A stretch of DNA of 64,000 nucleotides from Neorhizobium alkalisoli (lineage in GTDB: Bacteria > Pseudomonadota > Alphaproteobacteria > Rhizobiales > Rhizobiaceae): contig NZ_VIWP01000015.1 in assembly GCF_007829835.1 (NCBI RefSeq), positions 61,258-125,257 of the forward strand. Reading direction: 5' to 3'. The notes under the pieces were generated by a model. That model worked only from the letters and a program-made list of their open reading frames with translations, ran no database searches and was not told the origin of the DNA. Below are positions 54,519 through 62,139 of the stretch, one piece after another. Within the stretch, counting starts at the first letter, position 1, and the number at the start of each line of letters is the position of its first letter. Position numbers and translations under genes: made by a program.

Positions 54519-55997
54519 TCACGCGCCGACGGACCTTCCATGGAAACGCCGCTCGAGTGCAAGGATGAAATCATCCTCATTGAGTCTGAGAATCTGGTCG
54601 AGAACGGCGTCCGCCTTGACCAATCCGCTATCGAACAGAATCTTCATAAACCGCCAGCAATCGAGAGGGTCGTGAACGATATAGCTTTCAGCATGCTCAA
54701 ATGCGTGCCGCCATGTGGCATAGCCTTCGAAGTGACTATTCGCACCTAGGAAGAAATCTGAGCCGAAACAGGTGATCGATCCAGATGGCGTCAACGCAAG
54801 ATCCTGGAGGATATGCCGCATCGCATAACCGCGCGCCATAAAGACAGATGGTGTGAAATAATAGGTCCGGGTTCGCCGTCCTCTCGTCTGCCAGCCGATC
54901 CGGATTCGCTCTAAAGGCGTCCTGAGCATGGTGAAGTCGACACGCTCATTCCTCATAGTTCCGACGACCGCCTGAGGCTGCCTTTGTAAGAAGATGCTGT
55001 TGTAGTAAGCCGCATCGGTACGTGTCCCGATCATCGAACCCGCCGCTCGAAATGCGTCGTTAGCAATGAAGTTCGTTCGCACAACCCGGTCGTGGGTGTC
55101 GATGAACTCACCATTGCCTAGAGAATTGCGTGCCGGCCCAACAACCGCGACGGACTTTCCGTCAAGCCACCGAGCAAATCGCCGGTCTGATGGAGACAAC
55201 ATGGCGGCATGAAGGCTCCGAGCACGGTCGAGTTCGCCAAGAGAAAGCCATCCATCGCGTTTTAGTCGGTGATCCGAAATCGCGTTGATCATCTCTTCGA
55301 TCCTATTCCGGTCGTCGAGGAAAATGGCTGCGGCGATCTGCATAGCTTTGTCCGGCTGGGGGTAGCCGTCTGCTAGGTAGGATCGGGCTGCAGCCTGCTT
55401 GGTGGCGATCGCTGCCCGAACGAGCCCTCGCCTATAAAGCAGATCATGCATTGTCATCCACCAGGCCATGGGAGCTGACTCTGGAGCAATATCGGCAACT
55501 AGCTGTTGAGCGGCTGAGGACGATAAAGTGTCAGCCACAACCATCTTTTCGAGTTGCTCAGCAGGCGACACAGGCTGCCTACTTATGGCTGGATGCTTAC
55601 CTCGCAGTTCAGATATCCATTTTGTCTGATTGTGACGCGCCAAACGTTCTAGAGTGAAGCCAATCAAGGCTATCGCTCTCCCGGCCGAAAGGGATCCGCT
55701 CGTCACTTCGTGTCCAAGCAGTCGCATAGTCGACCGATATTCCCTTTGTGCAGCCTTTGTTTTTTCCGCTTTCGTAAGGCGATGAGCAAATTGCAGCCGC
55801 ACTTTAATCAGCCGCTGCAATACAACAGCGCGCGTCGTGCGGTCTTTCAAGCGAGGCAGCATGTCCTCGAAAGTTTTGATTGCTCCCCTTAGATTGCCGG
55901 CCTTCACCTGCGCCGCCGCCGTGTTGATCCCGTTCTGCTGTTTTCTAGCGCCGAGCCAATCCCACACCGCTTGCCAGTTGCTACCGAGCTTTATCAA
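54519..55997 (-). CDS. GT29 sialyltransferase-like glycosyltransferase
   Basis: 492 residues. The C-terminal half (about 275-480) looks like glycosyltransferase family 29: V-A-V-V-G-P-A-R-N-S-L-G-N-G-E-F-I-D-T-H-D-R-V-V-R follows the sialyl L motif pattern, and later G-S-D-F-F and H-D-P-L-D-C-W are similar to the S region. The N-terminal half is TPR-like helical repeats. Start is TTG at 55997. Donor and acceptor cannot be read, so sialic-acid transfer is inference. Next to a polysaccharide-exporter-type permease and the prophage. Confidence 0.75.
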   Translation of the reverse strand: MIKLGSNWQAVWDWLGARKQQNGINTAAAQVKAGNLRGAIKTFEDMLPRLKDRTTRAVVLQRLIKVRLQFAHRLTKAEKTKAAQREYRSTMRLLGHEVTSGSLSAGRAIALIGFTLERLARHNQTKWISELRGKHPAISRQPVSPAEQLEKMVVADTLSSSAAQQLVADIAPESAPMAWWMTMHDLLYRRGLVRAAIATKQAAARSYLADGYPQPDKAMQIAAAIFLDDRNRIEEMINAISDHRLKRDGWLSLGELDRARSLHAAMLSPSDRRFARWLDGKSVAVVGPARNSLGNGEFIDTHDRVVRTNFIANDAFRAAGSMIGTRTDAAYYNSIFLQRQPQAVVGTMRNERVDFTMLRTPLERIRIGWQTRGRRTRTYYFTPSVFMARGYAMRHILQDLALTPSGSITCFGSDFFLGANSHFEGYATWRHAFEHAESYIVHDPLDCWRFMKILFDSGLVKADAVLDQILRLNEDDFILALERRFHGRSVGA

Positions 55998-56105
55998 ATT
56001 ATTGCCTGCTTCATCAAATCTAACGCCTCACCCCGTCGCAGTTTGGCGAGTTGCGTTGCGGCTAATATTCGAGATACAATCGCCGATGTAGGCAGGAGCA
56101 TCCCA

Positions 56106-56378
56106 TTGTTTGGTTTTCATATCGATCCAACTTTTTACATGTTGCTGCTTGTTGCTTGGCTCGTCGCTTCGGCGTTCAACTGGTACATGATCGAGAGGGT
56201 CATCAATAAGGTGGGGGCTAAGAGGCCCTATTTTGAAAGGGTTGGCATCGGGTTTCCCTTTGTTCAGACTGGGCATCCCGCTTGTCCTCAAGAGCTCAAA
56301 GACGTTTACAAAGTTTGCATGCGGTGGATCTACATCCCCTTCGGGCTTTTGGTCGCGCTGGCAATAGCGTCGGGCTAG
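56106..56378 (+). CDS. Small two-helix membrane protein
   Basis: 90 residues with transmembrane helices at about 10-31 and 72-90 around a hydrophilic loop containing F-V-Q-T-G-H-P-A-C-P-Q-E-L-K-D-V. Start is TTG at 56106, seven bases after AGGAG; in-frame ATGs further in would cut the first helix. Divergent from the GT29 gene and 95 bases before the permease gene. No family recognised. Confidence 0.55.
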   Translation: MFGFHIDPTFYMLLLVAWLVASAFNWYMIERVINKVGAKRPYFERVGIGFPFVQTGHPACPQELKDVYKVCMRWIYIPFGLLVALAIASG

Positions 56379-56473
56379 ATGACATCCGGCAAGACGTCCA
56401 TCTGGCCATGATGCTGACATAAAATCAACCTAGCGGCCGAGCTATAGGCCAACTCCGTAGTGGGATATCATAG

Positions 56474-57256
56474 ATGGAATTCTTCTTTATCGGGTTGAGC
56501 CGCCAGATCCGCGTCGTGATCGCGTTGACCCTCCGTGAAGTCAGGCTTCGCAACAGTAAGTATGCTTTCAATCAGCTTTTCGATCTGCTTGAAGCCCTGT
56601 TTTTCATCGTTGGCCACTGGATCATCTTCACGTTCCTGCACCGCAAACTTTTGATCGGCGATAGTCTCCTCGTATTCATCGCTACAGGCATCCTGCCAGT
56701 TCTGTTCTTCCGCACCATAAGCATACGAGCGGCCGGCGGTATCGAAGCTTCAAAGGCAGTGACGAACATCCCTACTGTTGAAGCTCTAGATTATGCATTG
56801 GCACGGGCCACGGTGGAAGTTATCTCGTATATCTTGCTATTCTCGGGCTTTTTTGCTGGCATCTATGCCGTTGGTCTTTCGAGATATGCAATCCCGGTGA
56901 ACCCGCTTGCCGTCGTGGAAGCGATAACCTTCCTCACTATATTTTCTTTCGGTATCGGGATCGCAAACTCGTTCATCATTCACGTTTTCCCCCTCTACAA
57001 GATGGTTTGGTCAGCGTTTGCGCGGATTCAGATTTTCACAAGTGCGGTGTTTTTTATTCCCGAATACATGCCACCCATCGTGAAAGAAATTATCGTATGG
57101 AACCCGATGATGCACTTCGTCGCGCTGTTTAGGATCGGATTCTATTCAACGTACCCAACACACCTATTCTCGATGTCTTACATGGTCATGTGCAGCATTT
57201 GCCTTCTACTGGTAGGATTGATGCTTGAAAGAGTGCTGCGCAACCATCGTGTTTGA
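56474..57256 (+). CDS. ABC-2 type permease, polysaccharide-export (KpsM) type
   Basis: 260-residue inner-membrane protein with about six helices in the KpsM/ABC-2 pattern: R-E-V-R-L-R-N-S-K-Y before helix 1, then a long G-I-L-P-V-L-F-F-R segment, and W-N-P-M-M-H-F-V-A-L-F-R before the last helices. This family exports capsule or O-polysaccharide with a KpsT-type ATPase, but no ATPase, KpsE or KpsD gene is next to it. Ends in a cUUCGg hairpin. An orphan in the island, beside the GT29 gene. Confidence 0.78.
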   Translation: MEFFFIGLSRQIRVVIALTLREVRLRNSKYAFNQLFDLLEALFFIVGHWIIFTFLHRKLLIGDSLLVFIATGILPVLFFRTISIRAAGGIEASKAVTNIPTVEALDYALARATVEVISYILLFSGFFAGIYAVGLSRYAIPVNPLAVVEAITFLTIFSFGIGIANSFIIHVFPLYKMVWSAFARIQIFTSAVFFIPEYMPPIVKEIIVWNPMMHFVALFRIGFYSTYPTHLFSMSYMVMCSICLLLVGLMLERVLRNHRV

Positions 57257-57272
57257 GCCGACTTCGGTCGGC
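57257..57272 (+). other. cUUCGg hairpin after the permease gene
   Basis: GCCGAC-TTCG-GTCGGC directly after the stop codon, an exceptionally stable tetraloop. No U-tract, so it more likely protects the mRNA end than terminates. Confidence 0.55.
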
Positions 57273-57315
57273 GCGATCCATTATCGGGCCGGCCTTCGAT
57301 GATGGGGCGGTGGGT

Positions 57316-57483
57316 ATGGCGCCGCCTTACGACTCCCGCAATAATCCCCGGATGGATATCGAACTCTCTGCCCTTGAAGAACGCGCCGAAGCCGAAGAGC
57401 ACATGGCCGAAGCCCTGCGCATCCTCAATGCCACAATCCGCCGCGTGCATCGATCCGGCCTATCGTTGGCGCCGAGATCCTGA
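57316..57483 (+). CDS. Possible small hypothetical protein
   Basis: 55 residues, highly charged and helical in the middle (E-L-S-A-L-E-E-R-A-E-A-E-E-H-M-A-E). GGGGCGG precedes the ATG at 57316. No homologue recognised; may be non-coding. Confidence 0.3.
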   Translation: MAPPYDSRNNPRMDIELSALEERAEAEEHMAEALRILNATIRRVHRSGLSLAPRS

Positions 57484-57699
57484 CCATGTATTCGCGGGAA
57501 AGCTCCCTCCCGCAAATCAATCTTGGAACCCTTGATCGCCAGCATGGGGCGATCTGAGGCGATGATGGAGCGGTGGGTGGTGGGTGGTGCTGCGCTATAA
57601 GGATCGGCCCACTACCCAATGATGGGGCGACGCTGGCTTTGAGGTCTGATTCGTGATTCGGAGCGCCTCGCCGAACCAGTTTTGATAGGTGACGTATTT
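57484..57699. other. G-rich gap with repeated motif, no gene seen
   Basis: About 215 bases between the small frame and the minus-strand trio. Contains GATGGAGCGGTGGGT at 57564-57578, repeated from 57301-57315 and, with a two-base insertion, 53679-53696, and a run of GG/GGG tracts at 57572-57587 that could fold as a two-layer G-quadruplex. Confidence 0.5.
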
Positions 57700-58083
57700 C
57701 TAATTTCCGCAGGCGCAGAATCGATCCAACAGTCCTCGCCGAATCACATAAACAGCGACAGTGAACGGAGGGAATGGCAAAACAATCGCATACATAAAAG
57801 CTGCGTCGGCGAGTTGGGTAACCAATTCCACGGAATTATGATTTCGGTTCCCGCAATACTCAAGCTCTACGCACAGCTTCTGGCGCGCGGCTCCAGCATT
57901 CGCAGTGAGCGCGGCACTAACCGCCTGCAAAGTACGATCTAAGAGACTCCTGCCGCTGTCGTTAGGCGAATTTCCGTCCTGACCCAAGTATTTGACGGGG
58001 TCGTTTGACCTATAACCACCCAGCATAGCGCTTTCCAAATCAGAAAGCGGCATCACTAAGTATTTACTAATTTCCTCAGACAT
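57700..58083 (-). CDS. Hypothetical protein, third gene of protease cluster
   Basis: 127 residues, starting M-S-E-E-I-S-K-Y-L-V-M-P-L. A hydrophobic segment near 90-112 suggests membrane association. GGGAG lies before the ATG at 58083, which is only three bases from the protease stop, so the two are co-transcribed. No family recognised. AT-richer than the core. Confidence 0.62.
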   Translation of the reverse strand: MSEEISKYLVMPLSDLESAMLGGYRSNDPVKYLGQDGNSPNDSGRSLLDRTLQAVSAALTANAGAARQKLCVELEYCGNRNHNSVELVTQLADAAFMYAIVLPFPPFTVAVYVIRRGLLDRFCACGN

Positions 58084-58085
58084 AA

Positions 58086-58976
58086 TCACTCCCACAAAAC
58101 TGATAACGAAACCTTCTTGCTCTCGAAGACCTTACGGATATTTCTGAGCTTAGTGTCATGCATTAGCATGCAATACAGTAGCCATATACGCTGCCACAGG
58201 TCATCATCAGACGAAAGCCTCACTATTTTTAGTCCAATCTCCTCGGCTTGCGTTGCATCGATGACAGAGCCATGAGAGGGAAACTTATGTCGTCCGCATA
58301 AATTCTTTATTGCTTCATCGATGTCGCCAGCACTGTCCTTGAGCATGCCCTGCTTCAAAGCGTATCTGCCTACCGATTCTGTCTGACGTAACGCATGTAC
58401 CGCATGAAACTTGTTGATGTTGAATGCGCTTTCCGGATCGTCGCCCTCGCCACCAGGAATTGACTTGCCAATAATCGCTGTTACAGGAATTTTTCCGTCT
58501 AACAATGGCTCTATAGGGCCGAGCTCAGACGGCGGCCCCATCACGATGGCTTCTGACGCAAGGCAAATTAGAGTACCATTGCTCTTTGCCCGATTAGGAA
58601 CGATTGCCCTAAACGGATGCTTTGCGGCCAACAATACAGAGATCATAGCTTCGGCGGCGTCCGTCTCGCCTCCTTGCGTCTCGACAATCAAATCAAACGG
58701 TGCATGATCGATGTCAGAAACTAACTCGTGCAGTCGATCCACATCGCTTGTTGTGATCCCTGACTGCATCGACCTTTGCGCGTAGTATACGCCGAGAGGT
58801 CTACCTGTTAAGCTCTCTATATCGCGTATCATAAGTTGGCGGAGAAAACGGTCTTTATTCTCCGCCCAAAAAATAGGCGACTGCTTGGGGACAGCATTAC
58901 CTCGAGGAAATGTCTCGATAGAAATCTGTTCTGACTTTTCTGTATCGCTCAACTTTTTCCCCCGGTGAGCTTCCAT
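58086..58976 (-). CDS. ClpP-fold serine protease of the SDH proteinase family
   Basis: 296 residues. The core (about 55-200) has the family order: E-T-Q-G-G-E-T-D-A-A (oxyanion loop), then A-K-S-N-G-T-L-I-C-L-A-S, in which Ser is the expected nucleophile (usual form K-S-A-G-T), and I-V-M-G-P-P-S-E-L-G-P-I. There is no signal peptide, so it acts in the cytosol or at the membrane face. Its first 26 codons overlap the preceding gene in another frame; the ATG at 58976 has no clear ribosome site, so translation is probably coupled. Two small unknown genes flank it. Confidence 0.8.
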   Translation of the reverse strand: MEAHRGKKLSDTEKSEQISIETFPRGNAVPKQSPIFWAENKDRFLRQLMIRDIESLTGRPLGVYYAQRSMQSGITTSDVDRLHELVSDIDHAPFDLIVETQGGETDAAEAMISVLLAAKHPFRAIVPNRAKSNGTLICLASEAIVMGPPSELGPIEPLLDGKIPVTAIIGKSIPGGEGDDPESAFNINKFHAVHALRQTESVGRYALKQGMLKDSAGDIDEAIKNLCGRHKFPSHGSVIDATQAEEIGLKIVRLSSDDDLWQRIWLLYCMLMHDTKLRNIRKVFESKKVSLSVLWE

Positions 58977-59115
58977 GGCCGTGGGATGTTTCGCGAACGT
59001 CTTCTTCTTTGATGAAGCTCGTGTTCAATATCCGACCCTCTGTCTTCGGGCCGTAGAGCTGCGCAGCACGTGCGGCCTCACGTTCGAACACTGATGAATA
59101 CTTGCCATCGGACAT
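58897..59115 (-). CDS. Small hypothetical protein, first gene of protease cluster
   Basis: 72 residues, very hydrophilic, with M-S-D-G-K-Y-S-S-V-F-E-R-E-A-A-R-A-A at the start. AAGGGA before the ATG at 59115 is a good ribosome site. It overlaps the protease gene by 80 bases in a different frame. No domain recognised; may be an adaptor or substrate for the protease. Confidence 0.6.
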   Translation of the reverse strand: MSDGKYSSVFEREAARAAQLYGPKTEGRILNTSFIKEEDVRETSHGHGSSPGEKVERYRKVRTDFYRDISSR

Positions 59116-59530
59116 TGGAATCCCTTTCTATTCTTGGTCTATTCGGGAGACGAGATTGCGTCAAGAGCACCATACACGTTTTCCGTTAAGGACAGCATAA
59201 CGCTTTAGTACGCATTTCGTTCATCTTTCGAGCCTCAAATGGATAGAAAGAATGGCTCTTTTTAGATCAGGCCGCAAATTATTTCCACCTAGTAAATTCC
59301 CGGTCAGCCTACCCTGTCGATGTCAGAACCTATCCAAGCCGTCTGTCTGTGATTATCGGCTTATGTCGCGAGGCTGTCAGCTAGAGATCGTCATGTGCAA
59401 CGTCCGCCAGAGCCAATTACGCATTGGTACTTGCTCTTGCTTTGATCCATTCACTTACATCCAAAGATCACCTGGCCTATCCGCAGCTCTGCGGTAGTGG
59501 TCCTGGCCTCGCGCGTCCTCAATGCTGCCA
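59116..59530. other. Gap between protease cluster and prophage genes
   Basis: About 415 bases with no credible gene; frames on the plus strand are Cys/Pro-rich and lack ribosome sites. The promoter of the protease trio should lie at 59120-59220, and transcription of the prophage genes should end here, though no hairpin with a U-run was found. Confidence 0.5.
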
Positions 59531-59872
59531 TCAGCCGCTCCGAATAGTCCGGCGAGGCTGGCTTTCGACAATGCGATCGACGCGGACAGTCATGTGGTCT
59601 ACGGCCTGCTTCACCCCGCTGATCGCCTCCATGATCTGTTCAGTCGTTTCGCGCATGCCGGCCTTGGTGATGTAGGTTTCGGCGACGTGCAACCGGTGAG
59701 CAGCAAGCTCTTCACGAGCAAGGCTGGCGAGTGCGGTTGCGGCTCCGGCAGCATCGGCACCATCCTTGCGAGCGGCTCCGATCTTGCTGTCGACGTACTT
59801 CCAGAGGCCAAAAATGAAGCCGAACAGCATGACGAAGAAGCCGCCGACGGCCATGATTTCGGCGCCAGTCAT
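59531..59872 (-). CDS. Phage membrane-anchored coiled-coil protein
   Basis: 113 residues: one transmembrane helix at residues 8-27 (M-A-V-G-G-F-F-V-M-L-F-G-F-I-F-G-L-W), then a charged helical region. GGGAGC precedes the ATG at 59872, which overlaps the spanin stop by four bases. Small TM-plus-coil proteins often close rhizobial phage lysis cassettes; function not assigned. Confidence 0.65.
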   Translation of the reverse strand: MTGAEIMAVGGFFVMLFGFIFGLWKYVDSKIGAARKDGADAAGAATALASLAREELAAHRLHVAETYITKAGMRETTEQIMEAISGVKQAVDHMTVRVDRIVESQPRRTIRSG

Positions 59873-60165
59873 TTGGCCGCTCCCGTCAAACCAGCGTCTC
59901 GTTCGCGATAAAAGTCCCGCAGAGCCGCCCTCCCTGCCCCGCATTCGATCAGAGCCTTGCGGTCATTGATCCAGAGCTTCTCGGTGCGAGCCTGGGACAG
60001 CGGCGCGTAACCAGTGTCAACCGGCCGCGGGCAATCACTGGTCAGCGCACTATCCGGCTGTGCCAGCTGCGGCCGCGGCGATGCGACGGCCAGCTTATCG
60101 GATGGAATTGACACGGCGCACGCTGGCAGCACCAAGCACAGGCTTAGCAGCATCAGGATCTTCAT
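59869..60165 (-). CDS. Outer-membrane spanin (Rz1-like lipoprotein)
   Basis: 98-residue lipoprotein, signal M-K-I-L-M-L-L-S-L-C-L-V-L-P-A-C with the lipobox Cys at residue 16. A Pro-rich mature part follows, as in Rz1. Its first 71 bases lie inside the preceding Rz-like gene in another frame, the classic overlapping spanin arrangement. It spans the periplasm with Rz to disrupt the outer membrane during host lysis. Confidence 0.8.
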   Translation of the reverse strand: MKILMLLSLCLVLPACAVSIPSDKLAVASPRPQLAQPDSALTSDCPRPVDTGYAPLSQARTEKLWINDRKALIECGAGRAALRDFYRERDAGLTGAAK

Positions 60166-60466
60166 CGGCTTCACGCTCGAGCTCCTCGATTTTGGATTGG
60201 AGCTGCTCGTTGGCAGCCTGCATGGCGGCGATGCGCCGGACTTCGCTGGCCTTGGCGGCGTCATTCACGGTGTCCTGACGCTCGATCTCGTCGGCCTTCG
60301 CTGTTTCGGCGTCAGCCTTCATTTGCGCGATGACGGCGGCGTAGTGTGTCTTGGCCGCAGAGTAACCGGTGTCATAGACGTGGCTGTATGCCCACCACGC
60401 CAGAAGGATGGCGGCAATGCCAGCAAGCAAGTAGCCGCCGACCTTGCTGGTTAAGACCGCAATCAT
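60095..60466 (-). CDS. Inner-membrane spanin (Rz-like)
   Basis: 123 residues: N-terminal anchor helix (about 10-27, L-L-A-G-I-A-A-I-L-L-A-W-W-A) and a long periplasmic coiled coil rich in Ala/Glu/Lys/Gln. The start overlaps the endolysin stop by four bases. The o-spanin begins inside its last third in another frame. Role: links to Rz1 and fuses membranes at lysis. Confidence 0.8.
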   Translation of the reverse strand: MIAVLTSKVGGYLLAGIAAILLAWWAYSHVYDTGYSAAKTHYAAVIAQMKADAETAKADEIERQDTVNDAAKASEVRRIAAMQAANEQLQSKIEELEREADEDPDAAKPVLGAASVRRVNSIR

Positions 60467-61050
60467 GGGGTAAGTCCCGACACGCAGACCTCTCCCTCGC
60501 CCACGCGGGTGGCGTCACCCATCTCGCGGCGATTGACGAGGCCCTTTAGAATTCGTCCGCCGGCCTTATTGAATGCCGTGGCGGCTTCGCAGCTTTCCCG
60601 ATAACGACCCAACTTCGCGAGCTTGACCGCAGTCGAGTTACAGGTTGCGCCGACTCCAACGTTCCAAGACAGCGTCAGCATAGAACCGCGCCAGCTGAGT
60701 GGAGCCTTGTCCCAGTTGGCCACGCACTTCACGAGATGCGGCCGGTAGTCACGCTCGAGCTTGCCTGCGGTCCTGGCGTCGCAGCCCGCATGCGTTTCGA
60801 CCATGCCCTTGCGGACATTGTCTGTATCACCGTCGCAGATGGTATAGACTGGCTTCGTGGGTAAAGTGTCCAGGTATGCGACGAGCGACCGTCCTTCCCA
60901 CGGCTGCAGGATCTTGATCGCCAGCGCCGTGTCGTCATGCACTGCCGGTTGACCTGGGAAGATGGCAACGAGACCAGCGACGGCAGCTGCTACGATGCCG
61001 CCCACCATGGCCTGCGCCCGCTTAGACGGCAGGATCTTGTTTATCGGCAT
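60463..61050 (-). CDS. Phage endolysin, GH24 lysozyme type
   Basis: 195 residues. An N-terminal hydrophobic helix (about 13-32, M-V-G-G-I-V-A-A-A-V-A-G-L-V-A-I-F-P-G) could be a signal-anchor-release domain. The muramidase follows: W-E-G-R-S-L-V-A-Y-L-D then Y-T-I-C-D-G-D-T provides the Glu, Asp and Thr of the GH24 triad, and a Cys-containing variant of the T-I-G-Y-G motif is seen. Strong ribosome site GGGAGG before the ATG. Cuts peptidoglycan at the end of the lytic cycle. Confidence 0.88.
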   Translation of the reverse strand: MPINKILPSKRAQAMVGGIVAAAVAGLVAIFPGQPAVHDDTALAIKILQPWEGRSLVAYLDTLPTKPVYTICDGDTDNVRKGMVETHAGCDARTAGKLERDYRPHLVKCVANWDKAPLSWRGSMLTLSWNVGVGATCNSTAVKLAKLGRYRESCEAATAFNKAGGRILKGLVNRREMGDATRVGEGEVCVSGLTP

Positions 61051-61270
61051 CGAGGCCTCCCTGAGAGATGATGCGGGCCATCGGTGCGGCCACGAGGATT
61101 ACCACCGGGATCCACCAGGGCACTGCGCCGGCCATGTAGGGCACGGCGTTCGCGAGGATCTGTAAGAAGGCGGCGGCGTAAACGAGATGCATGGAGAAGG
61201 CGCGCGTGAGCACGCCCCATGCATTCGGCACGATGCGTTTCCGCACCGCGCCAATCAGCGTGGAGGTCAT
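61022..61270 (-). CDS. Phage holin-like small membrane protein
   Basis: 82 residues with two hydrophobic segments (about 26-48 and 50-70) and a charged C-terminus, directly upstream of and overlapping the endolysin by 29 bases; the position and size fit a holin. The ATG at 61270 is used; a TTG four codons upstream is also open. No family assigned. Confidence 0.7.
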   Translation of the reverse strand: MTSTLIGAVRKRIVPNAWGVLTRAFSMHLVYAAAFLQILANAVPYMAGAVPWWIPVVILVAAPMARIISQGGLDADKQDPAV

Positions 61271-61309
61271 GGAGATTTCCAATGCTCGGTGTTTAGTATC
61301 GGCCGATGG

Positions 61310-62128
61310 TCAGATGATGCCGTAATGCGTCCGCATGCTGATCATAAGGTTCTCAAGAAGCGCCAGATCAACGGCCGTCTTGTGGAAGCTCCGAGAGAAA
61401 GCCAGCACCTTACCGATGTTGCCGACCCAGGCAGTTGCGGGGTTCCCAATTGGATAACCGATCTGCAGCTTGGTCAACTTATCTGGTGTGGGAGCAACAT
61501 TGGCGTCCGCCGATGCGATCGCGGCAGTTGTCGTATTGATGTAGGCGCGGATCTGCGTCGTCGCAGCATCGTAAGATACGGCAAGTACGAAAGGCGTGTC
61601 TGCTGCCGGAACGCTGGCCAAATCAAGGCTGGCGCTGCCCCCGCCGCCGGAGCTGCGAGCAGTGAAAAGCAAACCCTTGCCGGCGTTCCCGAAGAACCGA
61701 ACCACCTGCATGAACCCCGCCACAGTCGGGTTATATGCCGCAAGCAGATATCCATCCGTAGTACCCGATCGCATGGCCGCGGCAAGGTCGCAGGCAATGA
61801 CAAAGGTGAAGCTCGGCGAAACAGCCAGACCACCGGGGCCGATATCAAGGCCGAGCGTGTTGCCGGGCGACTTGAGCACATTCCGCCCATTGTATTTGCC
61901 AGCCACCGTCCCGATCGTCATCGCCGACGTTGATGTGAAGGTGATGAGACGGCCATCACCCTTCGATCGGCTGATCTCGCCTTTGGCCTTGAGCTTCTCC
62001 GGATCCATGTAGTGCTCGAGGCTTGGCATCTGTGCCGCCGCCATATCGACTGCATCCTGGGTGATTGGCGGCAGGCCATTGCCGTTGAATACCGGGCCTG
62101 CGTTGACGCTGATAAGCTGTCCTACCAT
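61310..62128 (-). CDS. Phage lectin-like (concanavalin-fold) structural protein
   Basis: 272 residues. An N-terminal region to about residue 60 is followed by a predicted beta-rich domain of the LamG/concanavalin type. Between them is F-T-S-T-S-A-M-T-I-G-T-V-A-G-K-Y. AAGGAAG precedes the ATG at 62128, and the gene overlaps the last codons of the upstream tail gene. Probably a tail-associated surface-binding protein; the fold call is by pattern, not confirmed. Confidence 0.65.
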   Translation of the reverse strand: MVGQLISVNAGPVFNGNGLPPITQDAVDMAAAQMPSLEHYMDPEKLKAKGEISRSKGDGRLITFTSTSAMTIGTVAGKYNGRNVLKSPGNTLGLDIGPGGLAVSPSFTFVIACDLAAAMRSGTTDGYLLAAYNPTVAGFMQVVRFFGNAGKGLLFTARSSGGGGSASLDLASVPAADTPFVLAVSYDAATTQIRAYINTTTAAIASADANVAPTPDKLTKLQIGYPIGNPATAWVGNIGKVLAFSRSFHKTAVDLALLENLMISMRTHYGII

Positions 62129-62139
62129 TGCTTTCTTCC

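Noticed and set aside
59252..59497. Plus-strand frame of 81 codons before the prophage genes
   Set aside because: Cys/Arg-rich composition, no ribosome site, and no sign of a protein-like pattern.
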